Positions 1 to 12,819 are shown, numbered from the stretch's first letter. The stretch: 64,000 nucleotides of DNA from Periplaneta americana (GCF_040183065.1 NC_091125.1:127786621-127850620), one strand, 5' to 3'. Notes: generated by a model from the sequence alone, not told the origin. Translations and numbers: made by a program.

Positions 1-440
1 TAGGATATACTCTGAAAAAGGAAAGAAGCTCAGTTAAAATTTGAATTTTTAGAATGTCTTCTGTAGTTTTCCACAACTTTGTAAAAGTGAAGCTACCTCG
101 TTTTTGCAGGGAGCCCTTCAATTGTTTTCAGTTTTTGAAATGTCTTGGTCGAAGCTAGTTCCTACATAATGACCCAATATTCAAAGCTTATTCAGCACTT
201 AAATTTGCCACCAGCATTTTCAAGTAACAGTATTAAGAACAATTTGGGTATATGTGAATGGTAAAAACTGCCGCTAAGAATATTTAAAGCATATGGTTAC
301 CAGAAATATATAAAAACTCACTAATATTATTAAATACACTGTGGGCTACGAAAAAGTAGCCAAGCGTTCGTTGTTGGATTTCATTTTAGTTTGGTATGTC
401 AGATGCTATGTGCCCAAAAGTGTATAGAAATAATAATAAC

Positions 441-493
<53 letters not shown>

Positions 494-590
494 AGTAGTT
501 ATATGTTATACATTATCCACTCGCTCGTTCTTTCTGTCTGGAATTACTTTTTTGTGACTCTCTCTGTGGTACAACGTTAAAAAGTACTGT
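1..590. other. AT-rich intergenic DNA with one TAA microsatellite
   Basis: No open frame resembling a protein is seen. The only structure is a (TAA/AAT)n run at about 430-492. If the gene ending near 2274 has a second exon, it would lie in this direction, but none could be identified. Confidence 0.6.
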
Positions 591-2076
591 AATAGTAATA
601 TGCGTTACAAGAGCGGTATGTTGAAGTTTTCATGTTCGAGGAAAAGTTTGAAAAAGCGAAACGTAGTTGAGCTTTTTTAATTTCCGAGAATTGAAAGAAA
701 ACATACCGCTCGTGTATCGTACATTATTTTGTGCGAAGATCGTTTATTACATACCTGAAAGAGGAATTTCTAATTAGTTGCAATGAAATCTCCATCTTGG
801 TTTCTGTTCAATGACGGAAAATTTGCAAAACAAAAATATCTATCTTCAACATTGTTGCTTTAAAATGTTTTCTGTGTTTACTATACTCCAGCAGGCCGTG
901 ATATACGTCTGTCTTTTTTCCCCCCAGTCTATGATGAGTCTTGATTTTTTCACGGCTTCCTTAATGTTACTTGCATCATGAATGCAGTAACTTTAGTGGA
1001 GAGCTTACTTAATTTTTGCAAATATTTAAAAACAATAATTAACAGTGCAATTTAGGTAAAATTGCAGTGGTAAGTTTCCAATTTATAATTATTACTATAT
1101 TAAACGTCTCTAAAAATAATATGTTAAAAGCTTGAAGCAGTAAAATCAATATGTCACTTAAGCGGTAAGAAGAGGGAAATTGTTATGTGTGTTAGGTTGG
1201 GAATACTGAATGTGGAATTTTAGACTTTCCGCGGATTGGTTTTGTGCGGAAACCAAGCAAATACGCACGATCTCGCACAATAGTAATATGCGTTACAAGA
1301 GCGGTATGTTGACGTTTTCATGTTCGAGGAAAAGATTGAAAAAGCGAAACGTAGTTGAGCTTCTTTAATTTCCGAGAACATGAAAACAAACATACCGCTC
1401 GTGTATCGTACATTATTTTGTGCGAAGATCGTTTATTACATACCTGAAAGACGAATTTCTAATTAGTTGCAATGAAATCTCCATGTTGGTTTCTGTTTAA
1501 TGACGGCAACTTCGGAAAACCAAAATATCTTTCTTCAGCATTGTTGCTATAAAATGTTTTCTGTGTTTACTATACTCCAGCAGGCCGTGATATACGTCTG
1601 TCTTTTTTTCACCCCAGTCTATAAATGCGAACTTAAAACAAACGGTAAGGTTATGTAACGATTTATTTTTCATTTTAATATTTTAACAATATTATTTATA
1701 TAACATATTGCAGTAATAACATCGGCATCTGGAATCTTGTTGATTTTTTCACGGCTTCCTTAATGTTACTTGTATCAGGAATGCAATAAGTTTCGTGGAG
1801 TAGTAGACTTTACTTAATTTTTGCAAATATTTAAAAACAATAATTAACATTGCAATTTAGGTGAAATTGCAGTGGTAAGTTTCCAATTTTAATTATTACT
1901 ATGTTAAACGTCTCTAAAAATAATATGTTAAAAGCCTAAAGCAGTAAAATGAATATGGCGCTTAAGCGGTAAGAAGAGGGAAATTGTTATGTGTGTTACG
2001 TTGGGAATACTGAATGTGGTATTTCACACTTACCGCGTATTGGTTCTGTGCGGAAAAATACGCACGATCTCGCACA
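591..2076. repeat. ~690-bp direct tandem duplication
   Basis: Copy 1 (591-1280) and copy 2 (1281-2076) follow each other directly. Both begin aatagtaatatgcgttac and end atacgcacgatctcgcacaa. Copy 2 is about 106 bp longer, mainly because of a segment at roughly 1623-1737 that copy 1 lacks. Each copy opens with a short inverted repeat in which gcggtatgtt is mirrored by aacataccgc about 100 bp later, which suggests a small foldback element at the head of the unit. No coding frame is seen. Confidence 0.85.
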
Positions 2077-2273
2077 AAAACAAATATCAATTGCTAGTAG
2101 CTATATACTGTAAATAGGTAAAATTGCTCGTTTGGTTAAAAATACAATTAACTCCTATCTCTATGATATAATCATGATTCTTAAAGGACTACAGTAGAAC
2201 ATGAACAATTTGGTAAATGACTGATACAGAAGGGAATTCAATATTTTACTCACTCTATGGCAAATCGTATAAC

Positions 2274-3041
2274 TCAGATATAAACTTTGAACTCACCCAT
2301 ATCGTAAAATATATAACCACCTTCCACCACATTGTGAGGCTCGGAAGGTTCATCCATCCACTCCTGATCTTCTGACGCGCTGTCATCACTGTTCAGCAGC
2401 TCAGTCAAAGCCTCCACTGCTTTGTTAACGTTCAACGCAAGTTCAGCACTGGTTATTTCGATAGAGTTATCCTCTCTACTGTTTCCAGCAATGCCTTCAT
2501 CGTTTACAAAGCCAATAATCAAAATACCTGGCATATCCGCGTAAGTTATATCGTCGACAATCACCGCTTCGATGTCACCCTCTGGATCAACAAACTCGTG
2601 TCCATCATCAAAAATATTCAGGTCGAGAATATCGGACTCTGAAACTGAATTATCATCAACATTGACATCTGTAAATTCCTCGACATCTGCACTGTTTCTG
2701 TTTACATTTGCATCTCTAGAAGACGTTGTCAAAGTAGTAACATCATTTGGCATTACATTTTGGTCACCGTCCAAATCGGATGTACAATTTTTATTGATTC
2801 CGAAATCGACAATAATTCCGTCAACTTTCATATCGCTTGAGTCGAAATTTAAACAATCATTTCCATCACAATTTGTAAATTCTAATCCATCTTCTTCAGT
2901 ACTATCCAAGTCGTCTAACAAATAATCATCGACAATCGGGTTGTTAAATCCGCCATAAATGATATACGCAAGGCAACCATTGTTCAATGTTGAGAATACC
3001 AACCCAACAGAAAGAAATAACAAACTTCTTAGCAATTTCAT
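2274..3041 (-). CDS. Acidic secreted protein, unknown function, likely continues in another exon
   Basis: The best start is the ATG at 3041 (MKLLRSLLFLSVGLVFSTL), which begins a typical signal peptide of about 25 residues ending near CLA; the open frame runs further upstream but adds no signal-like sequence. The mature chain is strongly acidic (many D, E, N, S) with few cysteines and a potential N-glycosylation site (NCT). No known domain is recognised. A near-perfect splice donor, ATGG|GTGAGT, lies at 2297/2296, 21 bases before the in-frame stop at 2274. The true C-terminus is therefore probably encoded in a downstream exon and the last six residues shown here may be intronic. It is the lowest-coordinate member of the same-strand secreted-protein series. 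Secretion is well supported; function is unknown. Confidence 0.7.
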   Translation of the reverse strand: MKLLRSLLFLSVGLVFSTLNNGCLAYIIYGGFNNPIVDDYLLDDLDSTEEDGLEFTNCDGNDCLNFDSSDMKVDGIIVDFGINKNCTSDLDGDQNVMPNDVTTLTTSSRDANVNRNSADVEEFTDVNVDDNSVSESDILDLNIFDDGHEFVDPEGDIEAVIVDDITYADMPGILIIGFVNDEGIAGNSREDNSIEITSAELALNVNKAVEALTELLNSDDSASEDQEWMDEPSEPHNVVEGGYIFYDMGEFKVYI

Positions 3042-3113
3042 TATTTGTAAGTTGGCAATATTCAGTACTATAATCAAATATCCACCACTAATTTCAAAAT
3101 AATAAACGATCAC

Positions 3114-4870
3114 TCAACACAGATAACGATACGATTGCACTTGTTAATAACAACAAATCATTTTTACACAAGAATGATAAGAAACTATTATCCTTCAGAT
3201 AAGTAAATTGTTCAAAATAGAAGTAATTAATATCACTATTAATATGTTAATGAAAACAATGAAAAAGCTTCACACAGACAATAACACGTCTCGGACTGTC
3301 AATGTAACGGATTTTCTCACATCTGTAGCATTCAGCTGGGTATGTTTCTTCATTTGTTTGAACTTTGACGTCGACATCTTTGGATGCCATGTTGAACTAC
3401 GGCGATAACGGATCTGTTGACAAGACATTTATATTTGTAGCTTGTCAACTATCACATGATTGAGCATTCTGAATAATTTACACAAGGGGTTGCTAATTAC
3501 CTACCTAATGCCATAATTATCAACTTCGCTTCCATCATAAATGTGTAATCAAAGTTACTGCTGAGATAATGACATGCTTTGTCACATGTTGGCAACTAAT
3601 TTATTTATATTCAATTACATAAGCCTACTGTTAAAAATTTAACAAATTAAACAACGAGTTATCTTAGGACTTCTTATAAAATGTAGAAGCTATTCAATCA
3701 TTTCGGTAACAACGGAGTAATAATGGAATAAAATTAGCAAGAGAAACAACGTGCAGAATAAAACAGGCTTCATTTCCTTTTCAAAGTATCTGTCTGGAAT
3801 TGAATCTTCGTTTCCCTTGTTAAAAATATGAAAGATACACTGATAAGTAGCGTCGATTGAAGTGTCAATGGATTTTTCTGGGAGTAAAATTTGTACTACC
3901 TGCTCACATCTCCACCAGTAAGTAGGAAATAAATACACTTTCTAGTAGTTACTTTGGCCCAAATAATCGTAATTACAAACAAGATTTTTCAAGATAAATC
4001 TTTTATTTATTCCGATTTCGGATTATTTTCTCATACAGGACCAAGTATGAAATCTTTTAATAATAAAGTGAACATGTCTGAAATTCCACACAAGTACAAT
4101 ATGAGACGTAATAAATCTTATGTGTATTTTTGCCTGAGTTACGCATAGTGAGAGAGACAATAGTTCAGACGGCGAAAATATTTCAAAATCTGTAGCGCGG
4201 TTCATAAGAAGCTATAATTTTAATTCCTTCTCGGCATAGATATGTAATATTTAAACAGAAAAGCAAAACGAATATCTTGTCAACATATAAACGAAAATTT
4301 CGGCTCGGAGCATGCGCAGTGTGGCATTCTTTGACTTCGAAAAAGCTCGAGTCGCTCAACTATTAGGCTATATCCCTTATTGTACATTTGCGTAACACAA
4401 CATTCACCGTCTCCATCCGTCAGTATAAGAATACTCGTGCTTAGACAGTAGACTAGGAATTTGAATAAATAGTTCATTAGAACACATAGTAATATAAATG
4501 TATTTATTAGATCACACAATACCATAATTACAAAACCAAAACTCTGAAAAACACCTCAATTCACATAAATTAATATATTAAGTTTTAACACCAAAAATAT
4601 GGAAACTCCAAATCGATTATTCTTAGATCGAAACAAGTGAATGGGCATAAGACTTGTAGATCAAAGTAATGATGACATTTTATTGGCTCATCAAATCTTG
4701 CATGCTTTCAATCATTTTCATTACGCGTGGTCTATTTTAATGGCCTCAGATAAATATTAATCTGAAGAAAGACCTCCGAAACAGTACTGGCTTGGCACCT
4801 AAAGAAATATAAAAACTATTAGTGAATTTGAAGGTTATAGTAACATAAATATTTAATAATATATTCTAAT
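3114..4870. other. Intergenic and 5' flank, no gene seen
   Basis: Only short frames occur. The minus-strand frame at 3690-3938 contains a hydrophobic stretch after an internal Met, but ends almost at once with no mature domain or splice donor. No convincing TATA box was found at a fitting distance from the start at 3041. Confidence 0.5.
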
Positions 4871-4879
4871 TTACTTGTT

Positions 4880-6690
4880 TCCAATCAATGTATTTTAAAT
4901 ATCCATAGAACACATTATAACCCCGCAATTTAATTTCGTTTGTCAAATTAATGTAGTTTGAATATTTCAGAATAAATTCTGTAATCCTGCACTTCGAATT
5001 TCTGTGTATAATTAAATTCATGTTGATTGTCTATAGAACAACACCTTGCAGTCCTGCACATTGTATATAAATAAATTCATTTTGAATACTTAGGCCTATA
5101 GAACGTCTTGCAGTCCTACACTTTGATATGCTGAATATAAATTGATTAATTTCGAATTTCTATAGAAAAACCTCTTGCAGTCTTACACTTTGATGTTCTA
5201 CATATAAATTAATTAATTTAGAATGTCTATAGAACAACGTCTTGCAGTTTTACACTTTATATGCTGAATATAAATTTATTAATTTCGAATTTCTACAGAA
5301 CAACCTCTTGCAGTCTTACACTTTGATGTTCCACATATAAATTAATTAATTAATTTTGAATTTCTATAGAACAACGTCTTACAGTTTTACACTTTGATAT
5401 ACTGAATATAAATTAATTAATTTTGAATTTCTATAGAACAACGTCTTACAGTTTTACACTTTGATATGCTGAATATAAATTGATTAATTTTGAATTTCTA
5501 CAGAACAACCTCTTGCAGTCTTACACTTTGATGCTCTACAAATAAATTAATTAATAATTTTGAATTTCTATAGAACAACGTCTTGCATTTTTACACTTTG
5601 ATATGCTGAATATAAAGTTATTAATTTTGAATTTCTACAGAACAACCTCTTGCAGTCTTACACTTTGATGTTCTACATATAAATTAATTAATAATTTTGA
5701 ATTTCTATAGAACAACGTCTTGCAGTTTTACACTTTGATATGCCGAATATAAATTAATTAATTTCGAATTTCTACAGAACAACCTCTTGCAGTCTTACAC
5801 TTTGATGTTCTACATATAAATTAATTAATAATTTTTAATTTCTATAGAACAACATCTTACAGTTCTACACTTTAATATGCTGAATATAAATTAATTAATT
5901 TTGAATTTCTACAGAACGTCTTACAGTCCTACACTTTGATATGCTGCATATGAATTAATTAATCTTTGAATTTCTATAGAACAACGTCTTCTAATACTAT
6001 AGTTTGATATACTGCATATAAATTAATTAATTTTTAATTTCTATAGAACAACGTGTTGCAGTCCTACACCTTGATGTTCTATGTATAAATCAATTAACTA
6101 ATTTTGAATTTCTATAGAACGTCTTGCAGTCTTGATATTCTATATACAGTATTAATTAATTAATTAATTTTGTATTTCTTTAGAACGTTTTGAACTCCTA
6201 CACCTTGATGTACTCCACACAAAAATTAATTAATTTTTAATTTCTGTAGACGAACGTCTTGCAGTCCTACACTGATATGCTGCATATAAATTAATTAATT
6301 TTGAATTTCTATAGAGCAATGTCATGTAGTCCTACATTTTGATGATGTTCTCTATATAAAAACATTAATTTTATTAAGAAATTCTTGCAGTCCCACACCT
6401 TGATGTTCTGCTTATTAATAAATTAATTTTGTACACTTACAGAACATCTTGCAGTCCTACACTTTGTTGTGCTTCATATAAATCAATTAATTTTAAATAT
6501 CTATTGAAGAACGTCTTGCAGACCTCCACTTGATTTTTTCTACATAAAGAAATTCAGCTTTCAATATCAATGGACTAATATGTTGCAGTTCTGTACATTG
6601 ACTTTTTCATGTGGAATCAAATTATTTTTGAATGTTTGTAGAATAACGTCTTGTAATCCTGCAGTTTAATATTTAATATCTAATGCTGCA
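4880..6690. repeat. Minisatellite of ~65-bp units with alternating dimer structure
   Basis: About 26 diverged units of 60-67 bp share a core of the form ctatagaacaacgtcttgca ... tacactttgata ... taaattaattaatttt. From about 5130 to 5900 two unit types alternate: one with cctcttgcagtcttacac and gatgttctacatat, the other with cgtcttgcagttttacac and gatatgctgaatat. This gives a higher-order period near 130 bp. Units toward both ends (4880-5100 and 6350-6690) are more degenerate, as expected for an array that turns over in its centre. It lies just 3' of the gene at 6958-7362 and may sit inside that gene's 3' intron. Confidence 0.9.
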
Positions 6691-6957
6691 CTTTATTTTC
6701 TGTTACGAATTAAATTCTTTTCAATTATCTTTGAAATAATGCCTTACATTTCCAGATGAAATTCTTCGCACCTCAGATCAAGAATCATTTCTTTAAGTTA
6801 ATAATACATTAATGAATCTGTTCATATTATAAGAATGTGATTGGATAATTTATTTATGAACTATTAAAATTTTGGTATTCTTACCTCTCAGAAGTTTTCC
6901 ACACGTAATGCGTCTAATGTATAGTTTTTAACCAGCATTTTAAATTTCCGCACAGTA

Positions 6958-7362
6958 TTATGAGTAGTCGTCCTCATCTTCATCATCGTAACTCCCATTA
7001 CCTTCGTCACCATTCTCACTCCCGTTGGGTTCTACCTCAATATCTGGAGTCGGAATGGCTTCTGTGGTGACACTTGGCATAGTTGGCATTATAGGATAAA
7101 CTGGTACTTGAGGATCACATGGTATGCAACCCCCAACATCGTAATCACACCCTTCAATGCACCCTGTATCATAATAATAGTCTTGGGGGGGATAGTTGCA
7201 ATAATTGAACCCCCAGCCACACAGAATATTGTATCCACTCCAATATCCGTAAGGGTCATAATAACCGTACCCAGGTATTACAAAACCATTAGAAGTCCAT
7301 GCACATTGACTTATTAAAGTGAATAAAGAAATAAAAATAACTGAATTTAAATTTGAACTCAT
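6958..7362 (-). CDS. Small Tyr/Cys-rich secreted protein with acidic tail
   Basis: The 134-residue frame starts at the ATG at 7362 with a signal peptide (MSSNLNSVIFISLFTLISQC, cleavage near residues 20-26). The mature part has a Gly/Tyr-rich stretch (about 27-65), six cysteines at 48, 55, 68, 72, 79 and 82, a Pro/Thr linker (about 84-106) and an acidic tail of Asp/Glu with two NGS glycosylation sites. No catalytic motif is seen. The Tyr/Pro opening and a PxYPI motif resemble the N-terminal part of the 12820-14142 product, so the two may be distant paralogues. Downstream, TGAGAG|GTAAGAAT at 6885/6884 is a good splice donor in the 3' untranslated region. Cuticle, egg-case or gland-secretion roles are possible guesses only. 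Confidence 0.75.
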   Translation of the reverse strand: MSSNLNSVIFISLFTLISQCAWTSNGFVIPGYGYYDPYGYWSGYNILCGWGFNYCNYPPQDYYYDTGCIEGCDYDVGGCIPCDPQVPVYPIMPTMPSVTTEAIPTPDIEVEPNGSENGDEGNGSYDDEDEDDYS

Positions 7363-7480
7363 TTCTATGGCCTTGAAATTAGTTTTATTTTAGTTAATCA
7401 ATAATGATTCTACCTTCCAGTGTCACTTAAAATATGTCTGTCAGTTTCTTTGAAATTAAAATGTTCTCAAACGAGTCTAG

Positions 7481-7490
7481 TTTATAAACC
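7481..7490 (-). promoter_or_regulatory. Possible TATA box for the 6958-7362 gene
   Basis: GTTTATAAAC lies about 120 bases upstream of the ATG at 7362. A second A/T candidate (CTATATATTC) is at about 7494-7503. Placement fits a short 5' untranslated leader, but no strong initiator was found. Confidence 0.4.
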
Positions 7491-7845
7491 TTGAATATAT
7501 AGGTCGCAGAGATTATGTAAAATTTAATTCACTGAATTAACCAATCGCTGTTAAATAAAAAATAATAAAATTATTGTGACCCTTCTCTTAAGTTCTCTTA
7601 TTTTATGTTTATTTTCGAAAAGACCTTGTAACTCAGTGAGTGATATTAAATACGCAAATATGATAGTCAAAATGTAGAGAGGTCATTTCAAGATGACTGT
7701 TAATATTATAGTAGTTCGATGTTCATGTCTGACCCCTCTTAGTTATTTGTTTAAACTTGGAAGTTCCGCGACATCATGATAATGACATGAACTGTATGGG
7801 TCACTTCTCATCTGATATTTCAGGCTCCTTAAACGAGAAATGTTT

Positions 7846-8760
7846 GTATTATACAAAATGGAATATAGAGGAAGATCTCGAAAGTCATGTCACAACTTAC
7901 TACAAAAACGAATAATTAAAATTTGTTTGAAGAAACGTTTCGATTATCCAAATAAATTAATTTATTCTGAATTTAATGTATTTAATATTGAACAAATTTA
8001 TAAGTATACGCTGTTAAAATTGTATCATAAAAATCGTAATAAGTTTATATTACAGACACATAATTATGACACAAGACGAAATATTAATTCAACATTAGTA
8101 GAACCTAAATGTCTCACATCTGCTGGTCTAAAGCATAGCATTAATTTTGGCCCTCGGTTGTACAATGCTTTAACTAAATTACACCCAGAACTTCTAACAT
8201 GTAACCCACTAACATATAACAAGAAAATGAGAAACGTGTTATATCTTCAATTTGATTAAATAAATTTATAGCTTATGTGTATGAATTAATCAACCTATAT
8301 TATATTTGTATTCTATAATTTTGAAAAAAAAAAATATATATATATTGTCCTACTTTTCACGTGCGATATTATTCTTCTCTAGTGTTAATATTATATTATA
8401 TAATTCCATTGCCGCTGTAATTTAAATTTTAGTTCCTATTTTATTTTATTTATTTATTTTTATTATTTTTTTATTTTCTATATTTCTCTTATATTAATAT
8501 TGTATTATATGATTTCTCTAACTGTAATTTTAATTTCATTTCCTATTTTATTTTATATTCTCTTATAAGTCTATTAATATTATATCTGAACTGCGACCGA
8601 ACACGAGCGCTGCTCATTCGGTCTCAAATTTTGTTAATACTACTGTATCTTATTTTTTATATTGATTGTATTATTTTATTTCTATTTTTCTTGTTTGTAT
8701 GTAATTATATTCTTTATTCTGTATATTTAAACTTCATGAATACGTCATCCACATTGGTCT
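7846..8760 (+). mobile_element. LINE 3' fragment: reverse transcriptase C-terminus plus 3' UTR
   Basis: The frame ending at 8259 reads as the C-terminal tail of a jockey/CR1-type non-LTR retrotransposon ORF2: KRIIKICLKKR, then HNYDTRRN, then a region matching the conserved end of such proteins (FGPRLYNAL). The catalytic RT domain is absent, so this is a 5'-truncated copy. The AT-rich sequence that follows, with a GC-richer patch near 8590-8630 (gaccgaacacgagcgctgct), is taken as its 3' untranslated region. The 3' boundary is approximate. Confidence 0.65.
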
Positions 8761-9027
8761 ATTGGATCAGAATTTTGAAAATTCAAACCATGTTTTGAGT
8801 TAAGACCTGTGTGTTGTACGTAAGAAAGTAAACCTAAGAGGACCAAGTCATAGAACTACTCCATGTAAAATAACTCTGTAGTACCTGATGAAAGGGCTGC
8901 AGGCAAAATATAGCGGCCATTTCTCGCCCATGCTTGAATTTAATTTTCTGATTATTAGCATAACATCAAAGAAAATTAATTTCGCATTAGAGCCTACATG
9001 TAACTCCAGTTCATAAATAGAATTCTA

Positions 9028-9617
9028 CTGGGTGTTCATTTCAAAGTGTGTCATGACGTCACTGTTGTTGGGTCACCGATTTGAAGCGAGTTTCAGCTTA
9101 TATGTTAGAGAAGTTACCTATTATTTAAGGCGTTCTTCAATTTGAACTTGAGAACGTGTACGGTATAACTTGAACGTCGTAGCAACAGATGGCGGTCTGT
9201 ACGGTCTGTGTGCTACCATAACCTCTTTCGAACTGTGTCTTGCGCCGGCAAGTCGTACGCAGGGTATTTGTTATCATCGGTTGTGTACGGTAACATTCCA
9301 CAACACAAATCAAATGCTCCGTGTCCATGTTGACCGTCGAAGTTAATGTCAACAAATACGTAAGTAATCGTCTTAACCCTCTCCCCATATCCCGACAGTA
9401 CGTATTTCCAAACAGTTCACATTCCTGCCACTACCGGCGTTACCGTACGTATCGGTACGTACTCTTCAGAATGAAAGCCGTACTTGCTAGGCAACTTCTC
9501 TGCCTCATAGGTTATACACTTCTGCGGAAGTGTAGGAAGATTGAATTCTCTAGGCTCATCGGCTAGCCACATGACGGCATACAGCGAGCCGTGACACACT
9601 TTGAACTGAACATCCAG
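9028..9617. mobile_element. Non-autonomous TIR DNA transposon (590 bp, TA target site)
   Basis: The left end ctgggtgttcatttcaaag is mirrored by the right end ctttgaactgaacatccag, followed in both cases by a tgtgtcA-type continuation (TIR about 27 bp). Both ends are flanked by TA (9026-9027 and 9618-9619). The interior is GC-richer than its surroundings and contains no transposase frame. TA duplication points to a Tc1/mariner-like or related mobiliser. Confidence 0.75.
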
Positions 9618-9981
9618 TATACATCTCCAGACAGAGTCCAGCAAAGTCTGTAAGTGTTAGCAACCAAGCAAACAACAACTTGAGAATTATCTAAGGCTAC
9701 ATTACTTTAGGGAATTATAATGACAAGAAGATTAAATTGTGTAAAGTTGTGGTAATATCTAGTAGTTATTTACGATACTAATGTGACGTTTCATATTACA
9801 ATAGCAGATTGGAAAATTGTCAAACGAGAACGCAGATCGAGTCTGATAACCAGTCGAGTATTGTAATATAAAGTTACGACATGCGTATAGTAAAAAGTTT
9901 ATCCGCTTTGATAAAAAAAAATTTAATGTAAAATTGAATATTGTCCAAATGTAAAATTTTTATGGTCGGCTATATACATTT

Positions 9982-10237
9982 GAAGGGTACACGGGAAAAA
10001 CGATCAATGTCACAATTCCTTTAAGAGTGATGTCGTTATCTAATTCACTGTATTACTACAAACTTTAGTGTTATTTTTACCGAAAGTGATAAAGGAGAAT
10101 TAAAACCACCGATACACTCATCATTTCCTTCATTTCAAGTAAAAGAACAAATAAATTTTCCAGTAATATACTGAAATAGATCATTATCTCACCCTTAATG
10201 GAAATGTGACATTGTTCGTTTTTGCCGTGTACCCTTC
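9982..10237. mobile_element. MITE with GAAGGGTACACGG termini and ATTT duplication
   Basis: A 256-bp element with inverted ends (GAAGGGTACACGG / CCGTGTACCCTTC, match continuing over about 35 bp with mismatches), flanked on both sides by ATTT (9978-9981 and 10238-10241). The terminal GAAGGGT is shared with the 235-bp elements at 20038, 48576 and 59990, so the same transposase may mobilise both families. Confidence 0.8.
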
Positions 10238-10871
10238 ATTTGCTTTTGTAGCTGATAGAATCGTGTAGAGGACCTTGCACGAGAAGCATTTGAAGAATGT
10301 TATTATTGTCGATATTGTTACCGTGACTAGTCAATATAAATAGTCTATTGCAAAAATGATACTGTATTGAATTAGCAGCAAATTCTGATATTGATGTATT
10401 AAGTCCAACAAAATCGTGACAGAGATATGAAGAGAAATATGAGAAGTTTGAACATTGGTGTAAGAAAAAAAAGGTAGAGATTGTTTCTGAAAAGTTTATG
10501 ATGGCATATTTTTCAATTAAAAGTGAAAAGGAGAAATCAAGTTGTCTATGAACTCATTATTCTATGCTGCGATGTACGATCTCATTGAAGAAAAACGTGG
10601 ACATCAGTAAGTACATACAATTGTTTGGCAAACTGTTGCTTTTCAGTAAGACGTTGGCCTGTCAAAGACTAGAGAAAGAAAACCTTGAACAAAAATAACC
10701 TGGTTCTCCAGCACCCCGTCTTATTAAAAAAAATACAATGCTAAAAATTCCAAAAGTAAAAATTGCTAATGTTTTTTAAGAAAACTCCTAAATAAAATGC
10801 TGTTAATAATATTTTTAAATGAAATAATGCCAATTTTTCAAGGTGAAACTGAAAATAGAGCGAGATCCAAT

Positions 10872-11054
10872 ATTATAGGCATCCAACAAGGTAAACTCAG
10901 TGCGCAGAAACCACCGGTAGTGACTATCTCGCGCAGATGACGTGTGCTCCCGTTACCACCATGCTCTCAGGTCTACTGCAGGAGGGTAAGAGGGGTGTAG
11001 CATGCGCGCCGCGAGGAGTTTGAGCTGAGTTTTGCTTGTAGAATACCTATAGTA
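10872..11054. mobile_element. Possible small MITE with imperfect inverted ends
   Basis: attataggcatccaacaagg at the left is imperfectly mirrored by the right end ctacctatagtaac-like sequence (11040-11054), and aactcag on the left pairs with ctgagtt on the right. The interior is GC-rich relative to the flanks. No coding capacity. Confidence 0.45.
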
Positions 11055-11441
11055 ACTCGTGTTAATTTTCTTATAGTTCTATATGTATATAAAACAATAT
11101 TTTTCTTCATGAATACTATAACATCACAATACAAGATTAACAAATAACAAATCTTTGTTATACTGCCAAGTGCGGTCGTAAAAACAAGCTCTATTACAAT
11201 CACGATACAAGAAAGAAATACTTGCGGAATCAAAAGCGAAATACGAGCTCTTGTACTTTTTGCATTGATGTTCCCGTATAGAAAAATTACAACGTAGCAG
11301 TCCATATTCAAGTTGTGTCCTTCCTATGATTTAAATATAGTTCACTATTATTGTTTTCTGTTCCTTATTTTACAGTATTTACACAATTCTGTCATAATTA
11401 TAAACAAATAATAATTTAATAAAAATCCAATAAAACACTTA

Positions 11442-11489
<48 letters not shown>

Positions 11490-12819
11490 TTACAAATCAA
11501 CAAAATATTTTTAAGCTGACATTTTGTTTCACATTTAAATTGAATTTGATATAAATGTAAAAATAGCGTTCTTATTATTCTAAACAAGTAAGCAAATATA
11601 TTTAATAATTAACCCTTCTAATATTTGTTATTAGGGAAATTAAATATAAATAAACCACATATTAAAATCGAAATTATATTCATGTTGTAACTTGACACAT
11701 CTCAAATACCTCTGCAAGTTTGTGGCTCACAAAATTATTGTGACTAATCTTGTTAAACCATAATTATATTTTTATTTTATTTAACAAAAAGTCTGCATAG
11801 TCCATTTTAGTTATTACTATAGATGGTAGATTTCAGCAATTAAAATTTGAAATTTAGCACTTTAGATATCACATTTAGAATTTTATACGATTTTTCATGT
11901 ATAATAAAATTTTGCATTTTCTAGAGTTGGTTGTAGAGATTTGTCATCAATGTGTTAACAGGTGCATTTTCTAGAATTTCCAGTTAAAATTCTTGAAAAT
12001 AAAAAATAAGTTGAGAAATGTGTAAAAATACAGTGACGTTGTGAACATTAACAAAATTGCCTAAAGATATGGTGTGATTTCATCCCGACTCGTCTCATTA
12101 TCCAGTCACTATTGCCCGCTGCCACATGCAACTCGTTTCTGAGTGGACACTGAACCTAAAGAGATCGCATAGGCAGCCAATATTCTACTACCTACTTCAG
12201 TCAGATTAGCTGAAAACTCGACATGACATCAAAGAAAAAAATGTAAGAACCTGTATATGACGGGCTCCTTACATAGATTCTGATTTGTTTTTACAGCAAC
12301 ACAACAAGGTCTCATAAAACATAATTTCGCTCTTATTTCGTAGAAACACATACATTTCGCACCTTTATTCAATTAGCATTTTATTAGGGATTAAAGAACA
12401 ACACGAATCATGCTTTAAAAGAATATAAAATTACTATATTGACAGCTTTTGGTGCATTTCGCATTTATCGTGATTGCGGAAATATACCATTTCCAGTTTA
12501 AACCCCGGATTTTTATGCTCGTTTAGCGTAGGTTGAAACATAGTTATTTAATGCACATTGTTTTAGATAATATCATTGCTCGAGAGTTTCCCAAGTTGCA
12601 TACATTTAGGGATTTTTATATAAAATTGTTGCAAACTATCCTATTCGAGCCTAAAAATCCGAGCTCTAGTTATTACTTAGTTCAAGGAATACTATACTGT
12701 TATTTAAGGATCCGTAGGAAGTCCTTTGCATGCCCATTTAATTGATGACGCATCTTCAGGAACATTGTCTTAAGTAGCCCACACAGAATATTAAACTGAT
12801 AACAAACATCTAATAACAA
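11054..12819. other. AT-rich intergenic DNA with TAA array at 11441-11485
   Basis: No gene or recognisable transposon protein is seen. The short frames in this stretch are microsatellite or chance products. The end nearest 12820 is presumably the 3' untranslated region of the mucin-like gene. Confidence 0.5.

Noticed and set aside
1645-1713. A 69-bp GT-AG intron
   Set aside because: No coding sequence flanks it and the segment is simply absent, with more flanking sequence, from the other copy of the duplication.
3690-3938. Short minus-strand frame with a hydrophobic segment (MKPVLFCTLFLLLILFHYY)
   Set aside because: It ends within 10 residues of the hydrophobic stretch, with no mature domain or donor. 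It could be a lone exon but nothing supports it.
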